From assembly GCA_016748015.1 (NCBI GenBank), contig JAAOMT010000299.1, positions 285,018-349,017 of the forward strand: a stretch of DNA of 64,000 nucleotides, given 5' to 3'. The notes beneath the pieces were generated by a model. It was not told the origin of the DNA, ran no database searches, and saw nothing but the letters and a program-made list of their open reading frames with translations. Shown piece after piece: positions 23,877 through 35,487 of the stretch. This DNA is from Geosiphon pyriformis. Its lineage: Eukaryota; Glomeromycota; Glomeromycetes; Archaeosporales; Geosiphonaceae. The first letter of the stretch is position 1. Every line of letters starts with the position of its first letter. Made by a program: the position numbers and the translations under genes.

Positions 23877-25190
23877 GAACATTTCAGCCCAAAAATATAA
23901 CAAAACCAGAACAATACCAACGAAAAATATTAACAATTGCAACATTATATAAACACTCAACAGTTCAAGAAGAATTTATCTTAAACAGAACAAAAGAGTA
24001 TCAAACAACAATCAAAATATTTTATCACTTACCAAAATATACTTTATTGAAAAAATAAAAAAGATTCAGATCAACCAACCAGAGTAATTACAGAGCCAGA
24101 AAAAGAGACAATATTATTCAACATGCACTCAAATCCAACAGCAGGACATTTTTACAAAGAAGCAACCATGGAAAAAACCAGAAAAAGATACTATTGGCCA
24201 TCAATGTACCCAGATATCATTCAATATGTTCAAAATTGTGATGCTTGTTAGTAAAGAGAAGGAACAAGACCCAGTGAACCATTAAGACCAATCAAAGTGA
24301 GACAACCATTTGACCATATTGGAATTGATTTAGTTGAACCATTAACAATCACCAGCAAAGGAAACAGATACATAACAGTAGCTATGGACTATCTTACTAA
24401 ATGGCCAGAGGTGAAAGCAATTCAAAGAGCGGATGCAGAATCCGTGGCCGAATTCGTTCATCAGGATTTAATTTGTCGACATGGATGTCCAAAAAAATTA
24501 TTATCAAATCAAGGAACTTATTTTGTGAACAGAACATTAACAGAATTAAGCCAAAGATTTGGAATTAAGAGACCATTATCATCATCATACCATCCACAAA
24601 CCAACAGATTAGTAGAAAGATTCAACAGAACATTGTGTGAAGCAATAGCTAAACTCAGTCAAGAAAACCAGAACAATTGGGATTTGTTGATACCATCAGT
24701 ACTATTTGCTTATCGGACAATAAAACAAGATACTACACAAGCAACACCATTTGAATTAGTATATGGTAGAACAGCAACACTACCTGTAGAAATAGAAGTC
24801 AGCACATACCCAACCAAACCAATAACAGAAGAGAATTTCAAAAATACATTGTTGAGAAGAACATATGACTTAATAGAAACATTAGAAAACAAACAACAAA
24901 GAGCAGCTGATAATATACAAAAGTCACAAGAGAAACAAAAAAAAAGACATGATAACCAACTGTTAGATAAACCAGTTGAATTCAGAATTGGAGACAAAGT
25001 ATTACTACATTGTACCAAAGCAGAAAAACAGTGGAGTGGAAAATTCAACCCCAAATGGAACGGACCATTTTACATAAAAGAAATTCTAGGAAATAAAGCT
25101 TACAAATTAAGATTGGATAACAAAATTTTAACCAAAGCAGCACATGGAGATCGACTAAAACCATACCACAACATCACACTACCATCTACC
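23877..25190 (+). pseudogene. G1 integrase
   Basis: The zinc-binding HHCC region is at about 24120-24260 (HSNPTAGH, CDAC followed by adjacent TAG TAA, probably from two Gln codons). The catalytic triad is altered: the first Asp (GIDLVEP) and the Glu (LVERFN) remain, but the second Asp is Asn (LLSNQGT, AAT at 24507), a G-to-A change relative to G2. The GPF module (WNGPFYIKEILG) lies near 25055-25095. There is no chromodomain. Several stops lie in the N-terminal portion (23874-24060). Confidence 0.93.
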
Positions 25191-25979
25191 AGTAATATTC
25201 CACAATTAGGGGTACAGAGAATACTAGTTTGATCAGATGAGATTCCACGAGATCTGGAACCAATTGTTATTATTAACAACAACACGTTAAATTGATCCAT
25301 CCAAAGAATATATAAAAACATGGTAGATGTGACAGGAAATATCAGAAAAATAGAAATTACAAACAACATTTACTCACTAGCACAACAACTCTTTCAATTA
25401 ATCCAACACCAGGAAATGAAGATTACAATCAATCAACAAACCATCCAATATCAAGATACTAGAAAGACATTTCAACTCAGAACACAGAAGAAAACTAAAA
25501 ATACTGTGGACAAACTTATTGCAAAAGTAAAATTAGCAATAAAAGAGGTGACAAAAGAGTCACTATATCAAGAATTGACTAAAGAAACTTGGAATTGGTG
25601 GATACAACAATTTTCATAAAACTATTGTTATTTTTACTTGGGACAACATGTAAATATCCAGAATCTATATATGGATAAAACAAAATGATTATTCGACAAA
25701 AAAATACTACAACAATTAGAACATTTTGTGGGAAAGAACAACTTATCCACACAGGCCTGAGCCATATACTGAATACACACAGTATTTCAGGATAGACCAG
25801 AAATATTGCTTAACAAAGCAATGGATATGGTTACCAGTAATCAATTGGGAAAAATCACTAATGCTCAATTTGAAGAATTACAAACCCAAATAACACAAGT
25901 AATTCTTGAAAATAAAATCCAGGAAATACTTCAAAAGAGGGAATTACATGAATTGGATTTTGACGGAGCTCAATATTAA
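25191..25979 (+). pseudogene. G1 C-terminal region of unknown function after integrase
   Basis: In frame with integrase, IPRDLEPIV starts a region of about 250 residues ending FDGAQY-stop at 25979, directly before the polypurine tract. G2 has the homologous region (shared YCY..L..H.NIQ.LY, GKITNAQFEELQ-like and FDG[AS]Q segments), and decayed versions exist in G4 and G7. It is mostly polar and probably helical. I see no membrane segment, so an envelope function is unlikely. TGA stops at 25230 and about 25290 and several more interrupt it. No known family is recognised. Confidence 0.8.
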
Positions 25980-25992
25980 AAGAAGGGAATAA
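25978..25992 (+). other. G1 polypurine tract
   Basis: AAAAGAAGGGAATAA directly precedes the 3' LTR, the position where plus-strand DNA synthesis is primed. G2 has GAAAGGAGGGGATAA at the same place. Confidence 0.8.
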
Positions 25993-26861
25993 TGTTACTC
26001 ATAGAAATATAGGAAATATATTAGTTTAATTATTAGCCAATCAGAAGTAGACATAGTAAATATGGAATTCCAGGATTTCTCTCAGGAATTGCAGGATTCC
26101 AGGAATTTCAGGATTCCTTAACGAGGAATTGCAGGATTCCAGAATTCCTGGATTCCTCTCAAAAGAATCACAGGATTCCAGGAATTCCAGGATTCCTGTT
26201 GTGAAGAATTGAGGAATTGAGGAATCTCAATTATGTATATATAGCAGTAGTGTTTGAAACAGAAAAGACAGAATCGATACTACAAAATTCTTAGCCTAGA
26301 AATGCAATCATCAAATAAATAATTATTTTATATCTCAATTAACTTCCCCACTATCAACCCTTCATGTTGATAGTAATTGATACTTAACCATGCTGGAACA
26401 ATAGCTCTTGATCACAGCTATTGACGGAATATTAATCTGCAAATTATCTTGGCTTATTTCTTGGCTTTCTTTATTTTCTTTTATTTCTTTTTTTTTTTGT
26501 TTTATTTTGATTTGTTGTTGTATACTAATTGATTAAAAATTAAGTGCTGAGTTATTGACGTCAAGAATAGCCTGGTAAAAGACCCAGAAATATGAGTAAG
26601 ATTTTATATATTATTGGATAGCTTACCAGAAGGGCATGACTGCCAGACTAAATCTGGCCACCACATTGAGAAAGAAATTGGGAAAACTCTTGGAAAGATA
26701 CATCTACTATCAACACTATTGAATCTCTGTCTATTATACAAAGAACTCAATCAAAACCTTCAGATACAATACCTTTAGAACATCATCAACAGCAATAGCT
26801 TTTGAGCACCAAGTTACAGGTTTGTTATTTAATTTAACAGCAGAAATAATCATCTATAACA
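25993..26861 (+). repeat. 3' LTR of G1
   Basis: It starts TGTTAC and ends ATAACA. A TATA-like box lies at 26236-26244. It differs from the 5' LTR mainly by G/A and C/T changes plus one 17-base array difference, so the insertion is not recent. Confidence 0.93.
26064..26204 (+). repeat. 40-bp tandem array in G1 LTR
   Basis: After a 21-base partial unit, three units of exactly 40 bases follow (26085-26124, 26125-26164, 26165-26204). Each contains CAGGATTCC and GGAATT/GAATTCC-type palindromes. The array ends about 30 bases before the TATA-like box. Its position in U3 suggests an enhancer role; this is inference. Confidence 0.8.
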
Positions 26862-28376
26862 CCGGTCATTCAAATGAGAAACGGTAGGAGAATCAGTCGT
26901 CATTGAAGAAAAAACCAAACCAGAATGCAAACTAGCACCAACCAAACCAGAGGGAACCACACAAGAAGGAGAGCCACCAGCAACTTGGGCTCATGTTTTA
27001 CCACCAAATGAGACTGGACGAGCAATAAGAGCTGACTTTTTCTTATATATTCTAGCCAGACAAATCTGATCTTGATCAAAAACTACTCTCTTTCCATGAA
27101 CACCAGAATTCTTACCCAAGGAACAGTTGACTGTAACATGACCAAATTGTTTACAATGAGTACAACTGGCCAAAGAAAGACCAGCCCACTGCAAACTCAC
27201 ACCCTTGAAAACTGGAACAGTACCAATAGCAGCCAACTTGAATGCCTCATTACCAAAACAAATTACAGTACATCTATCACAAACATATGAATCAGGATTA
27301 CAGCCAATGAAACAAGTCTTCTTACCATATGATTCCAACAAACTGGAAAGGTCATGAGTAGTAGTGCCAACTGGAAGAGTATAAAGCAAAGCCTGATGCT
27401 GATCCCTTAATACCCATGTTTGTTTATTACTGACTGCCAAAGCCACATGCACCAAATCTTTTCCCATGAGGACTGACTATTTGGATGCAACCAGACTAGC
27501 TACTTCAGATGATTCAAACTCAACCAGGGCCTTTTGCCAAAGACCAATCAGCTGCATTTTGATCAAAACAATTTTGCCGAATTTAAAAAATGCTGAATCC
27601 ACTGCCGATTTGGGAAGATCTACTGGGATCTTCTTGACAATCACTTCCCAATCTGAATGGCTGTTTACTTTCCTTAGATCATCATTTACCAAAATCTTCT
27701 CACTAATTGCCATTTCCCTTGTCTTAATTAAGCTTTTTTCAGATGTAAATGATGATCTTATTATTCCTGGAAATTTTGAGGGAGTTAAAGCTCCCCCAAA
27801 TCTATTAATTTGATAAAAGATTTTTTTAACTGCCATTAACTTATCAACATTTGTCTTCCCAGGCACCACCAAAACCTCAATATCTAATGCAAAAGATTTT
27901 ATTGGCTCAAAATTCCTTTTTTCCGGAGCACGTGACCTAATATGTGGCACTTGATTGGCACCATCAAATTTAGAGGGAGGAAGCTCCAGTGCATTGTCGT
28001 CATCACTCATACAGTCGAACAAAAGTCGCTTTGATGAGATGCCTAGCACGTACGTTAGAGTACAAGTCTTCCTCGGCATATTTTCATCTATGCCATCGTC
28101 TTCACCTGATTCCGCATAGCTGGTTTTCTCGGCCACTGTGTTTGCCATATTTTCGACATCTGAGAAACCACTGACACTACTAGCAACACTGCCAATCTCA
28201 CTGTCCCAGAACACCACAGGCTTGGCACCAGCACCACTAATATCTTCCAGACTCAGTGATCCAGCAGACGAGTTAATCACACTACCAGCAGCAGGCTTCT
28301 TTGGTTTCTTGTAAGATGCACTCTGAGAGTAGACTGTATCTACATGCTTCTTTTTTGCACTCTGGTGGGTTCTCAA
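26862..28376 (-). pseudogene. LINE-C ORF1, N-terminal and central part
   Basis: The 5' portion of ORF1, ending at the G1 insertion. It has a low-complexity N-terminus, an RRM-like middle (SDWEVIVKKIPVDLPKS, then LIKMQLIGLWQKALVEF) and a CCHC knuckle (CTHCKQFGHVTVNC, near 27140-27180). A TAG near 27475 faces Trp of LINE-B, and a TGA near 26990 faces Trp as well. The first codon of the open stretch is TTG. I find no ATG at the N-terminus; the frame stays open upstream to about 28450, so the true start is unclear. Confidence 0.85.
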
Positions 28377-29956
28377 ACCAGCCGAAACTGAGCCAGAACC
28401 ACCAGCAGAAGAGCCTACTGGTTCTATTGCAACAAATAGAAGTATAGTAGAAGAAATAACTTGATGAACGAAGGGTAAAGGAATAAAGTAAAGTGATTTC
28501 TCTTAAAAATTTTCTCACTTTCACAGCAGCCAGGGGATCGACAAGAGAAAAAAAAATTATTTTTATTCTAGTCTTTAAATCCACGATAAAAAGATTGTTG
28601 TTTAAAGAAATATTGAAAAAACTAACAAGAAAAAATAAAAAACTTTTTTTCAGAAAATGTGCTTTTTGAGGATTTTTGGTGGTAGGAAAGAAAGAAGTTT
28701 TTTAACTTATTGTTTATTATTTTATTTTTATTATATATTAATTATATTTTTTTGTAATTAGTTTGGTTTTTTTATTTATAATAATAATAATTAATAATTT
28801 AATATTACTTTAAATTAATTTTATAATAAATTATAATTTATCAAAAATATAAAACAATGTCTAATTTTATTTTATAAGTAAGTAATATAAATTAGATTAA
28901 TTACAGTTAAAACATTTATATTATATTATTAAAAAACAATAGATAATAATATTAATATTAATATAAAAGACTTTAATAAATAAGATTCAAATACTATTTA
29001 ATATAAAATTATCTATAATAATAGTTTTAACAAATATAAATAAAAATCCAAGCTTTATTTTTTATAAAAAAAAACTGGTTTTAAAACATTATAATTATAC
29101 CAAAAATATTAAAAAAAACCTTTTAATTTTTAAAAAAATTATTATTTTATATAGTAAAAATTTAAATATTGTTTTTTAATTGTCTTATTTAAATAAAAGT
29201 AAAAAAAACCAAAAAAAATAAATTAATTATTAATTTTTTATTAAATATTTTAAGACTTTTAAATAAAATTAAAAAAACTTCTAACCAAAAACAAAAATAA
29301 TAATTTAAAATTAATATAAATTGGGTTTTAATTATTTTATTTAAAAAATATATTTTTATAAAAACTATTAAATAATTTTAATAATGTAAATATTTTATTA
29401 ATAAAAATATTATTAATTGTTTTAAAAAATAAAATAATTACAACTTTTTATTTGTTATTTTAGTTGTCATTATAAAAATATAAAAAAACCAAATTTAGAT
29501 TATATAATTTTATATATATTAAAATAATATAATAAAAATTAAAATTAATAAAATTAACTAAAAATTTTAATAATAAAACAATAAACTAAATATGTAATTT
29601 ATTTATTTTAAAAACTTTAATAATATTATATTATAATTTTACAAAAAACCAAAATTCAATAAAAATTTAAACATATATATATATATATTATTTTTTAATA
29701 AATTAATAAAAATATTAAAAAGTTTTATTTGTAATTATTTATTATAATTACATATTTTAAAGTTATAATTATAATATTTTAAATATTAATTAAATAAAAA
29801 ACATAATAAAAAACTTTTTTCTTTCTTATATCTCAAATTTTTCAAAAAATATAATTTTGAAAAAAGAATTTTTTGTTTTTTTTGTTGTTTTTTTTCAATA
29901 TTTTTTAATTTAATAACCTTTTTGTTGTGAATTTGGAATTTGTTTTAAGTGATAAT
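28377..29956. other. Divergent leader region between LINE-C and LINE-D
   Basis: Two LINE ORF1 genes point away from each other here. The minus strand from about 28740 to 28600 and the plus strand from about 29790 to 29930 are recognisably homologous (ACTTTTTTCTTTCTTA and TTTTTTCAATATTT-type stretches). They are the 5' UTRs of LINE-C and LINE-D in inverted order. The middle (about 28740-29790) is extremely A+T-rich, with recurrent AAAAAACCAAA motifs on the plus strand and an (AT)n run near 29670. No gene is seen. Confidence 0.65.
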
Positions 29957-31481
29957 ATGTTTAAGAAAAAAATATCCAAAAATGCTTTTTATAGACCTGC
30001 TAATAGCTTTTTTTTTTTAAAAAAAAAATTATTCTCAATAATATTAAGTATTTTGATAATAAGAAAGACATTTTTTTAGTTAAGTTAAGTTTTAGTAATG
30101 ATATGTTTTTAGATATAAATGGTAATTCTAGTAATGATAAAGACAGTAGTTTTGTGACTGATATTGGTAGTAATTTTTTTCTTGGTTTAATTGTTACTAT
30201 TCCTAAAACCAAAAAGTAATGTTTGATATAGTTTGTGATTTCTTTTTTGGTTTTTTTAATTTTAATATAAATAAAGAAGTTGGATCTTTTCTATCTTCTC
30301 TTAGTATCTCATTGAACAGAAAATAAATTGATTTCAAAATATTAAAAACTCCAATTAAAGTATTAGTTAAGAAATTTTTTGTCTTAAATATCAATTTCTT
30401 AGCTATAGAAAACAAATCAGCAACAACAAAAACTCAGCTCATCAAAAAAATTTTTTCTTTAATCAATAGTTTTGAAAAGGTTATTACTTTTTTAAAATTT
30501 GAAAGAATTATTAAATTAACATTTTATATTAGAAAAAAGCATAAAAAAGACTGTGTTATTGGCCAGAAAAAAAATTGTTATAAATAATAATGTTAAAAGA
30601 CAAAAAATTAAATCAAATTAGGCTATAGTAATCAAAAAAAGTCTTATAAATATGCCAAAAGATAAGATCATTATTATAGTAGCTGAGTATAGTTAGATAG
30701 TATTAATTTACTTATAATTAATTAAACTATAGCAGAAAACTATAGTAAAATTTCCCAAATTAAGTTAGACAAATTTGCTAACAGTTAAGTAGTTATTTTT
30801 TATTGAAAAAAATTTGGTAAAAGTAATTAAAGCTGTGAAAAATCATAATACATAGATGTTTAAGTATTAATTCAAAACACTTTTATTTATCTTACTTATA
30901 AGAATAACAGTTTATAATTTAAGTACTTTGTTAGAAGAAGCTAATAAAAAAACTTGTATTATCAATTAATTAATTGAAACAGACAATAGAGTTTATTGTA
31001 CTGTGGTTGGTTTTAAATTAAATAAAAATCTGGAATTTGCATTTTATATAAAACTAATATTTGGTGATATAAAACTCTCTTGAGCTAGATTGAAGTTAAT
31101 ACACTATAAAAAGTATAAATGTTTTGGATATTTTTTTCTTGTGTGTAACTTTTTTAATTTATTTGCTCTAATTTAAAAAAAAATTTATAAAAAGTTTGTT
31201 TCAAATCAAAATTGTTTTTAACTTGCCTATTTCTATATAAGAAAAAATATGTCCATTTTCTAACCAGTTATTTTTAATAGCAAGTTTTGAACCCAAATAG
31301 TGTTTTCAACAACTGTTCTTAATAATATTTATTCTGTTTTATTTTTTGGACTTTTTTTTTCTGGTGCTTTATCTCTTGACAATGAAATCTTTAATTTTTA
31401 AGATATGTCTGTAATTAATAAGCAATTGGCTTCTTTGGAATGTTTTTTGAAGCTTTTAGTTAACTAAATATCTAGTATTAT
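29957..31481 (+). pseudogene. LINE-D ORF1, strongly decayed
   Basis: The start ATG TTT AAG AAA AAA aligns with MSKKRVPKG of LINE-B. Near 30900-31070, LSTLLEEANKKTCIIN and VVGFKLNKNLEFAF match LRTLLDGAGGKTCIIN and VVGFEFNDNLKSAF of LINE-B, so the assignment is firm. The zinc knuckle is lost. It has dozens of stops and is very A+T-rich. It is interrupted at 31481 by G3; the rest lies outside the window. Confidence 0.82.
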
Positions 31482-32069
31482 TGTTACTTATAAAAATAGA
31501 AATCATAATAAGTAAAAATAGCCAATAAAAAAAAGTGTAATAAAAAAAGGAATTGCAAAATTTCAAAATTCCAAAATTTTAAGATTCTTCTTAAGGAATT
31601 GCAAAATTGCAAAATTCTAAGATTTCTTTTAAAAAAATTGAAAAATTTTAAGAAATTTTGTATAATACAAATTATGTATATATAGCAAGAGTATTAAAAA
31701 CAAAAAAAAATTCAAATTAGTTAGAACAGTAATTAAAGACAAATAATTATTTAATACTTTTATTTTTAAAAGATAGTTTCTATAACTTAAAATGAAATCA
31801 TACTCATATTAATAAAACATCTATTATCACTTAAATTTATGTTCTTATTGCTTGATTAAGAAATATTAATCAATTTTATACTATCAAAAATCTATATTGA
31901 TGGAATTCAATACTTAACTACACTAGACTAATAATTCTTAATTATAATTATTAACAGAATACTAATTTTTTATTTCATTTTTTTTTTGTATTTTTTTTTA
32001 TTTTTTTTATATTGTTTTATTTGTTGTTTACTAATTGATTAAAGAGATTAAACACTAAGTAATTAACGT

Positions 32070-33048
32070 TTTTGTCAATAAAATTTTAGTTATTAATTAA
32101 CATGAAATCACTCTTATAATTTTTATTATTAAATAGTATATATTAATATTATTTTAATTATTACTTATTAGTTAATCAAATTATCAAATATTACTATTTA
32201 ATTAATAAATCAATTTGTGTAATAGAAATTAGAATAATCAAATTACACAATACTCTAAACTATATAACAATTAAAAATTCACCAAAATTTGTAATAATTT
32301 GCTAAAATAATAGATAGTTTACCAAAATAGTTAATAGTTCATTAAAATAACTTATAGTTTGTCAATATGTATTTTTAGTTCATTAAAATTATAGCAAAAG
32401 AAAAAGTTCAAGTTTATAAACTAGTACTATAACAAATTGTATAAAAGAAGAGTTTTTTTTTTTGAGTAAATATATCTTACCATAAATATTTTACTTTAGA
32501 ATCATTTTTTCTGAGAAACAAATTTTTTAATACAAATCAAATAAAACCCAAATACTTAAAAACAAATTTATTAATTAATTTTATTTGAAATTTCTTAAAT
32601 CACAACTAATATTTTGAAAATAACTAACTACCAATTTTAGTAATTTGTTAATAACTTCAGGTCTAAACAAAAAACAATTTTTTTAATGAAATTCTATTAT
32701 TTTTATATTTTTTTTATTTTTCTTTACTTTTTTTATTATAATCATTAAGGTAGTTTACAGACAAAATTTCTGTAGAAGAATTGACTTTTATAGCAAAATA
32801 ATTATACATTTTAGTAAGCTTTTAGATAAGCAATTCCTAAAAAAGAGTTGATTTTTACTACAAAGTAACTACATCAAGTAACTGACACAAAATTAGCTAT
32901 TTCACATATAAATTCAACAGTTTAAATTATAAGAAATAATTTAAAGATAAATTTAGTTATCAAAAATTTACTAGCTTTTAGTAATTGTGAATTAACAACA
33001 AACCAATATTAACAACATTTAAAAAAAGACCAAAAACCTTTGGTAATA
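32070..33048 (+). mobile_element. Solo LTR of family 3 inside the G3 LTR
   Basis: A 979-bp insert that interrupts the G3 LTR between ACGT (32066-32069) and ACAT (33049-33052), a 4-bp duplication differing by one transition. It ends GGTAATA (decayed GTAACA). The same sequence, in reverse orientation, forms the 3' LTR of G4 (34545-35487 plus 38938-38964), which identifies it as an LTR rather than an unknown repeat. The start (TTTTGTC) is too decayed to place to the base. Confidence 0.75.
32298..32394 (+). repeat. 20-bp tandem array in family 3 LTR
   Basis: About five units of 20 or 21 bases of the form TTTACCAAAATAGTTAATAG, with substitutions. The array is also present in reverse orientation in the G4 LTR (about 35195-35300). 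Confidence 0.7.
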
Positions 33049-33323
33049 ACATTAAGAATAGTCTGGTAAAAGATTCATAAAACAAGGATAGAAAAACTTA
33101 AGAATAGCTTACCAGAAAAACATAACTGCCAAAATAAACCAGCCATCATATTGAAGACAGAAATTGGAGAAAAACCATTAATTGAATCTCTGTTTATTAT
33201 ACAAAAAATACAACCAAAACCTTCAGACTTTAAAATCTTTAAAAACTACTATCATCAACAATTATTAAAGACTAAGTTACAGATTTGTTATTATTTTAAC
33301 ATTCCAAATAATTACTTGTAATA

Positions 33324-34544
33324 TTTGGTGCTTCTTGTAAGATATAATTTAATAAAAAACCAACACCAATATTAACCATTCAGAAAAGTAGCAAAATCAG
33401 AAATAATAGAAACAAACCATTTAGAATTCATCAAATCTTTATTCCAATAATATTAACAATAGTTGGGATTAATTAACAATTATTTTCCAGCTAAATCAGT
33501 TTTCAATTTTTATATTAATAAAAGAATTATATATTTTTTAATAAAACAAACAGATTTTGAATTAGCAAAAGAAAATTTTTACAACAAATTACTTCAATAC
33601 ACTAGCTTACTATTAAATTACAATTTTGCTTCAATTATTACTAAAATTAATCATAAAATTAAACAATACACTTAGCAAAAGTTTTTAATAATATTTGCAA
33701 ACAAAAGACAAAAACAGAATACAAACACCAGCAAATATATCTAAACTAATACAACCATCTAACTAAAAAAAATCCAAAGTTATTTTTCTATTACACTTAT
33801 TTTATTATCATCTATTAAGAAGTACTATTTACATACTATTTAGATTCATATTATTGTTAATTGCAAAAACACTATTAACACAAGTACTGTTTTTAAAATA
33901 ACCAAAAAAAAACCTAATTATTAGAAACCTATGGCAATTTTTTTAAAGAATTTAAATTATGACCAACAACTTCATTAAAATTTTGATTATTATTATTTCA
34001 ACCAAATTTTGAGTTTATTAGTAATTGAATAGACACTGAATTAGAAGAAAAAAAACAGCAATCAAAAGAATAATAATTAAAACCCAATTCTAAATAATCT
34101 GGAAATTATAACTCCAATTGTTTAAATTCAGCCAAATCTAAACAATCCAAATTCAGCTTCTATTTTTCTACAAAACTTATTTTTAGTTATCCTGATTAAT
34201 CAACCATCAATAGCACCAATTGCTATTTTTTAACAATAATAACAACTTATACAAATAGCATATGTACTAATTATCAAACTTAAAAAATTTACCAATAAAG
34301 AAGACAATACTTAAACATGGCTAAATAACATAAAAAAAGTCATTACAACTAATGAATAAGATAATACCAGAGCTCTTTAAGCCATTTTATACTTTTTATA
34401 AGATATTGCAAATTTATAATATCAAAGTTTTGTAAACAAACTCCAAAATTTTAACATATTTAAAACTGTATTTCTACAATATTTTAGCAATTATAATAGC
34501 ATTAACCATTTGTAAACTGGTTTTACTACTATTAAGTAAAGTGA
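33324..34544 (+). pseudogene. G3 gag, partial and decayed
   Basis: It follows the primer-binding site. The position of the G1 gag GTG reads GTA (33388) with the same following codons (GCA AAA TCA GAA). The segment ANENFYNKLLQ-like at 33463-33675 aligns with the G1 N-terminal gag, and the capsid region follows to about 34540. There it is cut by the 3' LTR of G4 in opposite orientation. It has many Gln-to-stop codons. The rest of G3 lies beyond the window, past G4. Confidence 0.82.
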
Positions 34545-35487
34545 TATTACCAGAAGTTTTTGGTCTTTTTTTTTAAAGACTGTTAATATTTGTTTGCTGT
34601 TAATTTACATTTTTTGGAAGCTAATAAATCTTTGATAACTGAATTTATCTTCAAATTATCTTCTATAATTTGAACTGCTGGGCTTATAAGTAAAAAGGGC
34701 AATTTTATGCCAGTTATTTTGTATAGTTAAATTGTAAGAAACATCAGCCTTTTTTCAGAAATTGTTTGTTTAAAAGCTCACTAAAAATGTGTAGTTACTT
34801 TGCTGCAAAAATCAATTTTTTTACAGAAATTTTATCTGTAAGCTACTCCAATAATTATAATAAAAAAAATAAAAAAAAATAAAAAAAATGTAAAAAAAAT
34901 AAAATTTTGTTATAGAAATTGTTTTCTGTTTAGGCCTAAAGTTACTAACAAATTACTGAAATTGGTAGTTAATCAATTTTAAAAATGTTAGTTAGATTTT
35001 TGGAGAATTTCAAGTGTAAATAGTTTAAGAAATTTGGTTTTCAAGTATTTGATGTTTTTATTACTTTTTGTAAAGCTAATTAATTCGAATTAAGATAATT
35101 CTAAGTAAGATACATTTTTTTGAAAAGAAAAGCTCTTCTTTTATACAATTTGTTATAGTACTAGTCTATTAACTTAAATTTTTTTCTTTGCTATAATTTT
35201 GACAAACTAAAGATATATTTTGACAAACTACAAATTATTTTAATGAACTATTAACTATTTCAGTAAATTATCTATTATTTTAGTGAATTTTTATGAATTT
35301 TAGTGAATTTTTAGATGTTACATAGTTTAAAGTATTGTGTAATTTAATCATCTTAATTTCTATTGTATAAATTAAATTATTAATTAAATAGCAATATTCA
35401 ATAATTTAATTAAATAATAAGTAATAATTTGAAATAATATTAATATGTTAATTAATAATAGAAATTATAAAGATAATTTTATGTTAG
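34545..35487 (-). repeat. 3' LTR of G4, main part
   Basis: Reverse complement of the family 3 solo LTR at 32070-33048. On the plus strand it begins TATTACC (from ...GGTAATA) and is split near its other end by G5 at 35488. The last 27 bases continue at 38938-38964. Confidence 0.8.

Larger units (their letters stand above)
16747..26861 (+). mobile_element. G1: near-complete Ty3/gypsy retrotransposon, family 1
   Basis: A 10.1-kb element with LTRs of 853 and 869 bp, a primer-binding site, one long gag-pol frame, a polypurine tract and 4-bp flanking duplications (CTGG at 16743-16746, CCGG at 26862-26865, differing by one transition). It lies inside ORF1 of LINE-C, whose reading frame is exactly recovered when element and duplication are removed. 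The polyprotein frame is kept from about 18000 to 25979, with about 25 nonsense codons and only about three single-base shifts. It is therefore dead, but its architecture is fully readable. Most differences between its two LTRs are transitions. Confidence 0.95.
31482..33323 (+). repeat. 5' LTR of G3 (family 1), interrupted
   Basis: It starts TGTTACTTAT and ends TGTAATA, followed by a recognisable primer-binding site (TTTGGTGCTTCTTGTAAG). Without the 979-bp insert at 32070-33048 and its 4-bp duplication it is about 859 bp, as in G1. The TATA-like box is near 31677. C-to-T and G-to-A decay is heavy. Confidence 0.85.

Noticed and set aside
16747-26861. G1 as an active element
   Set aside because: About 25 stops and the Asp-to-Asn change in integrase exclude autonomous activity.
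28600-29900. Centromere-like or origin-like A+T-rich island
   Set aside because: Both edges match LINE 5' leaders, so decayed transposon sequence explains it at least in part; no further evidence for a special site.
32070-33048. A new kind of repeat present in two inverted copies
   Set aside because: The second copy sits exactly at the 3' end of G4, so it is an LTR and needs no new class.
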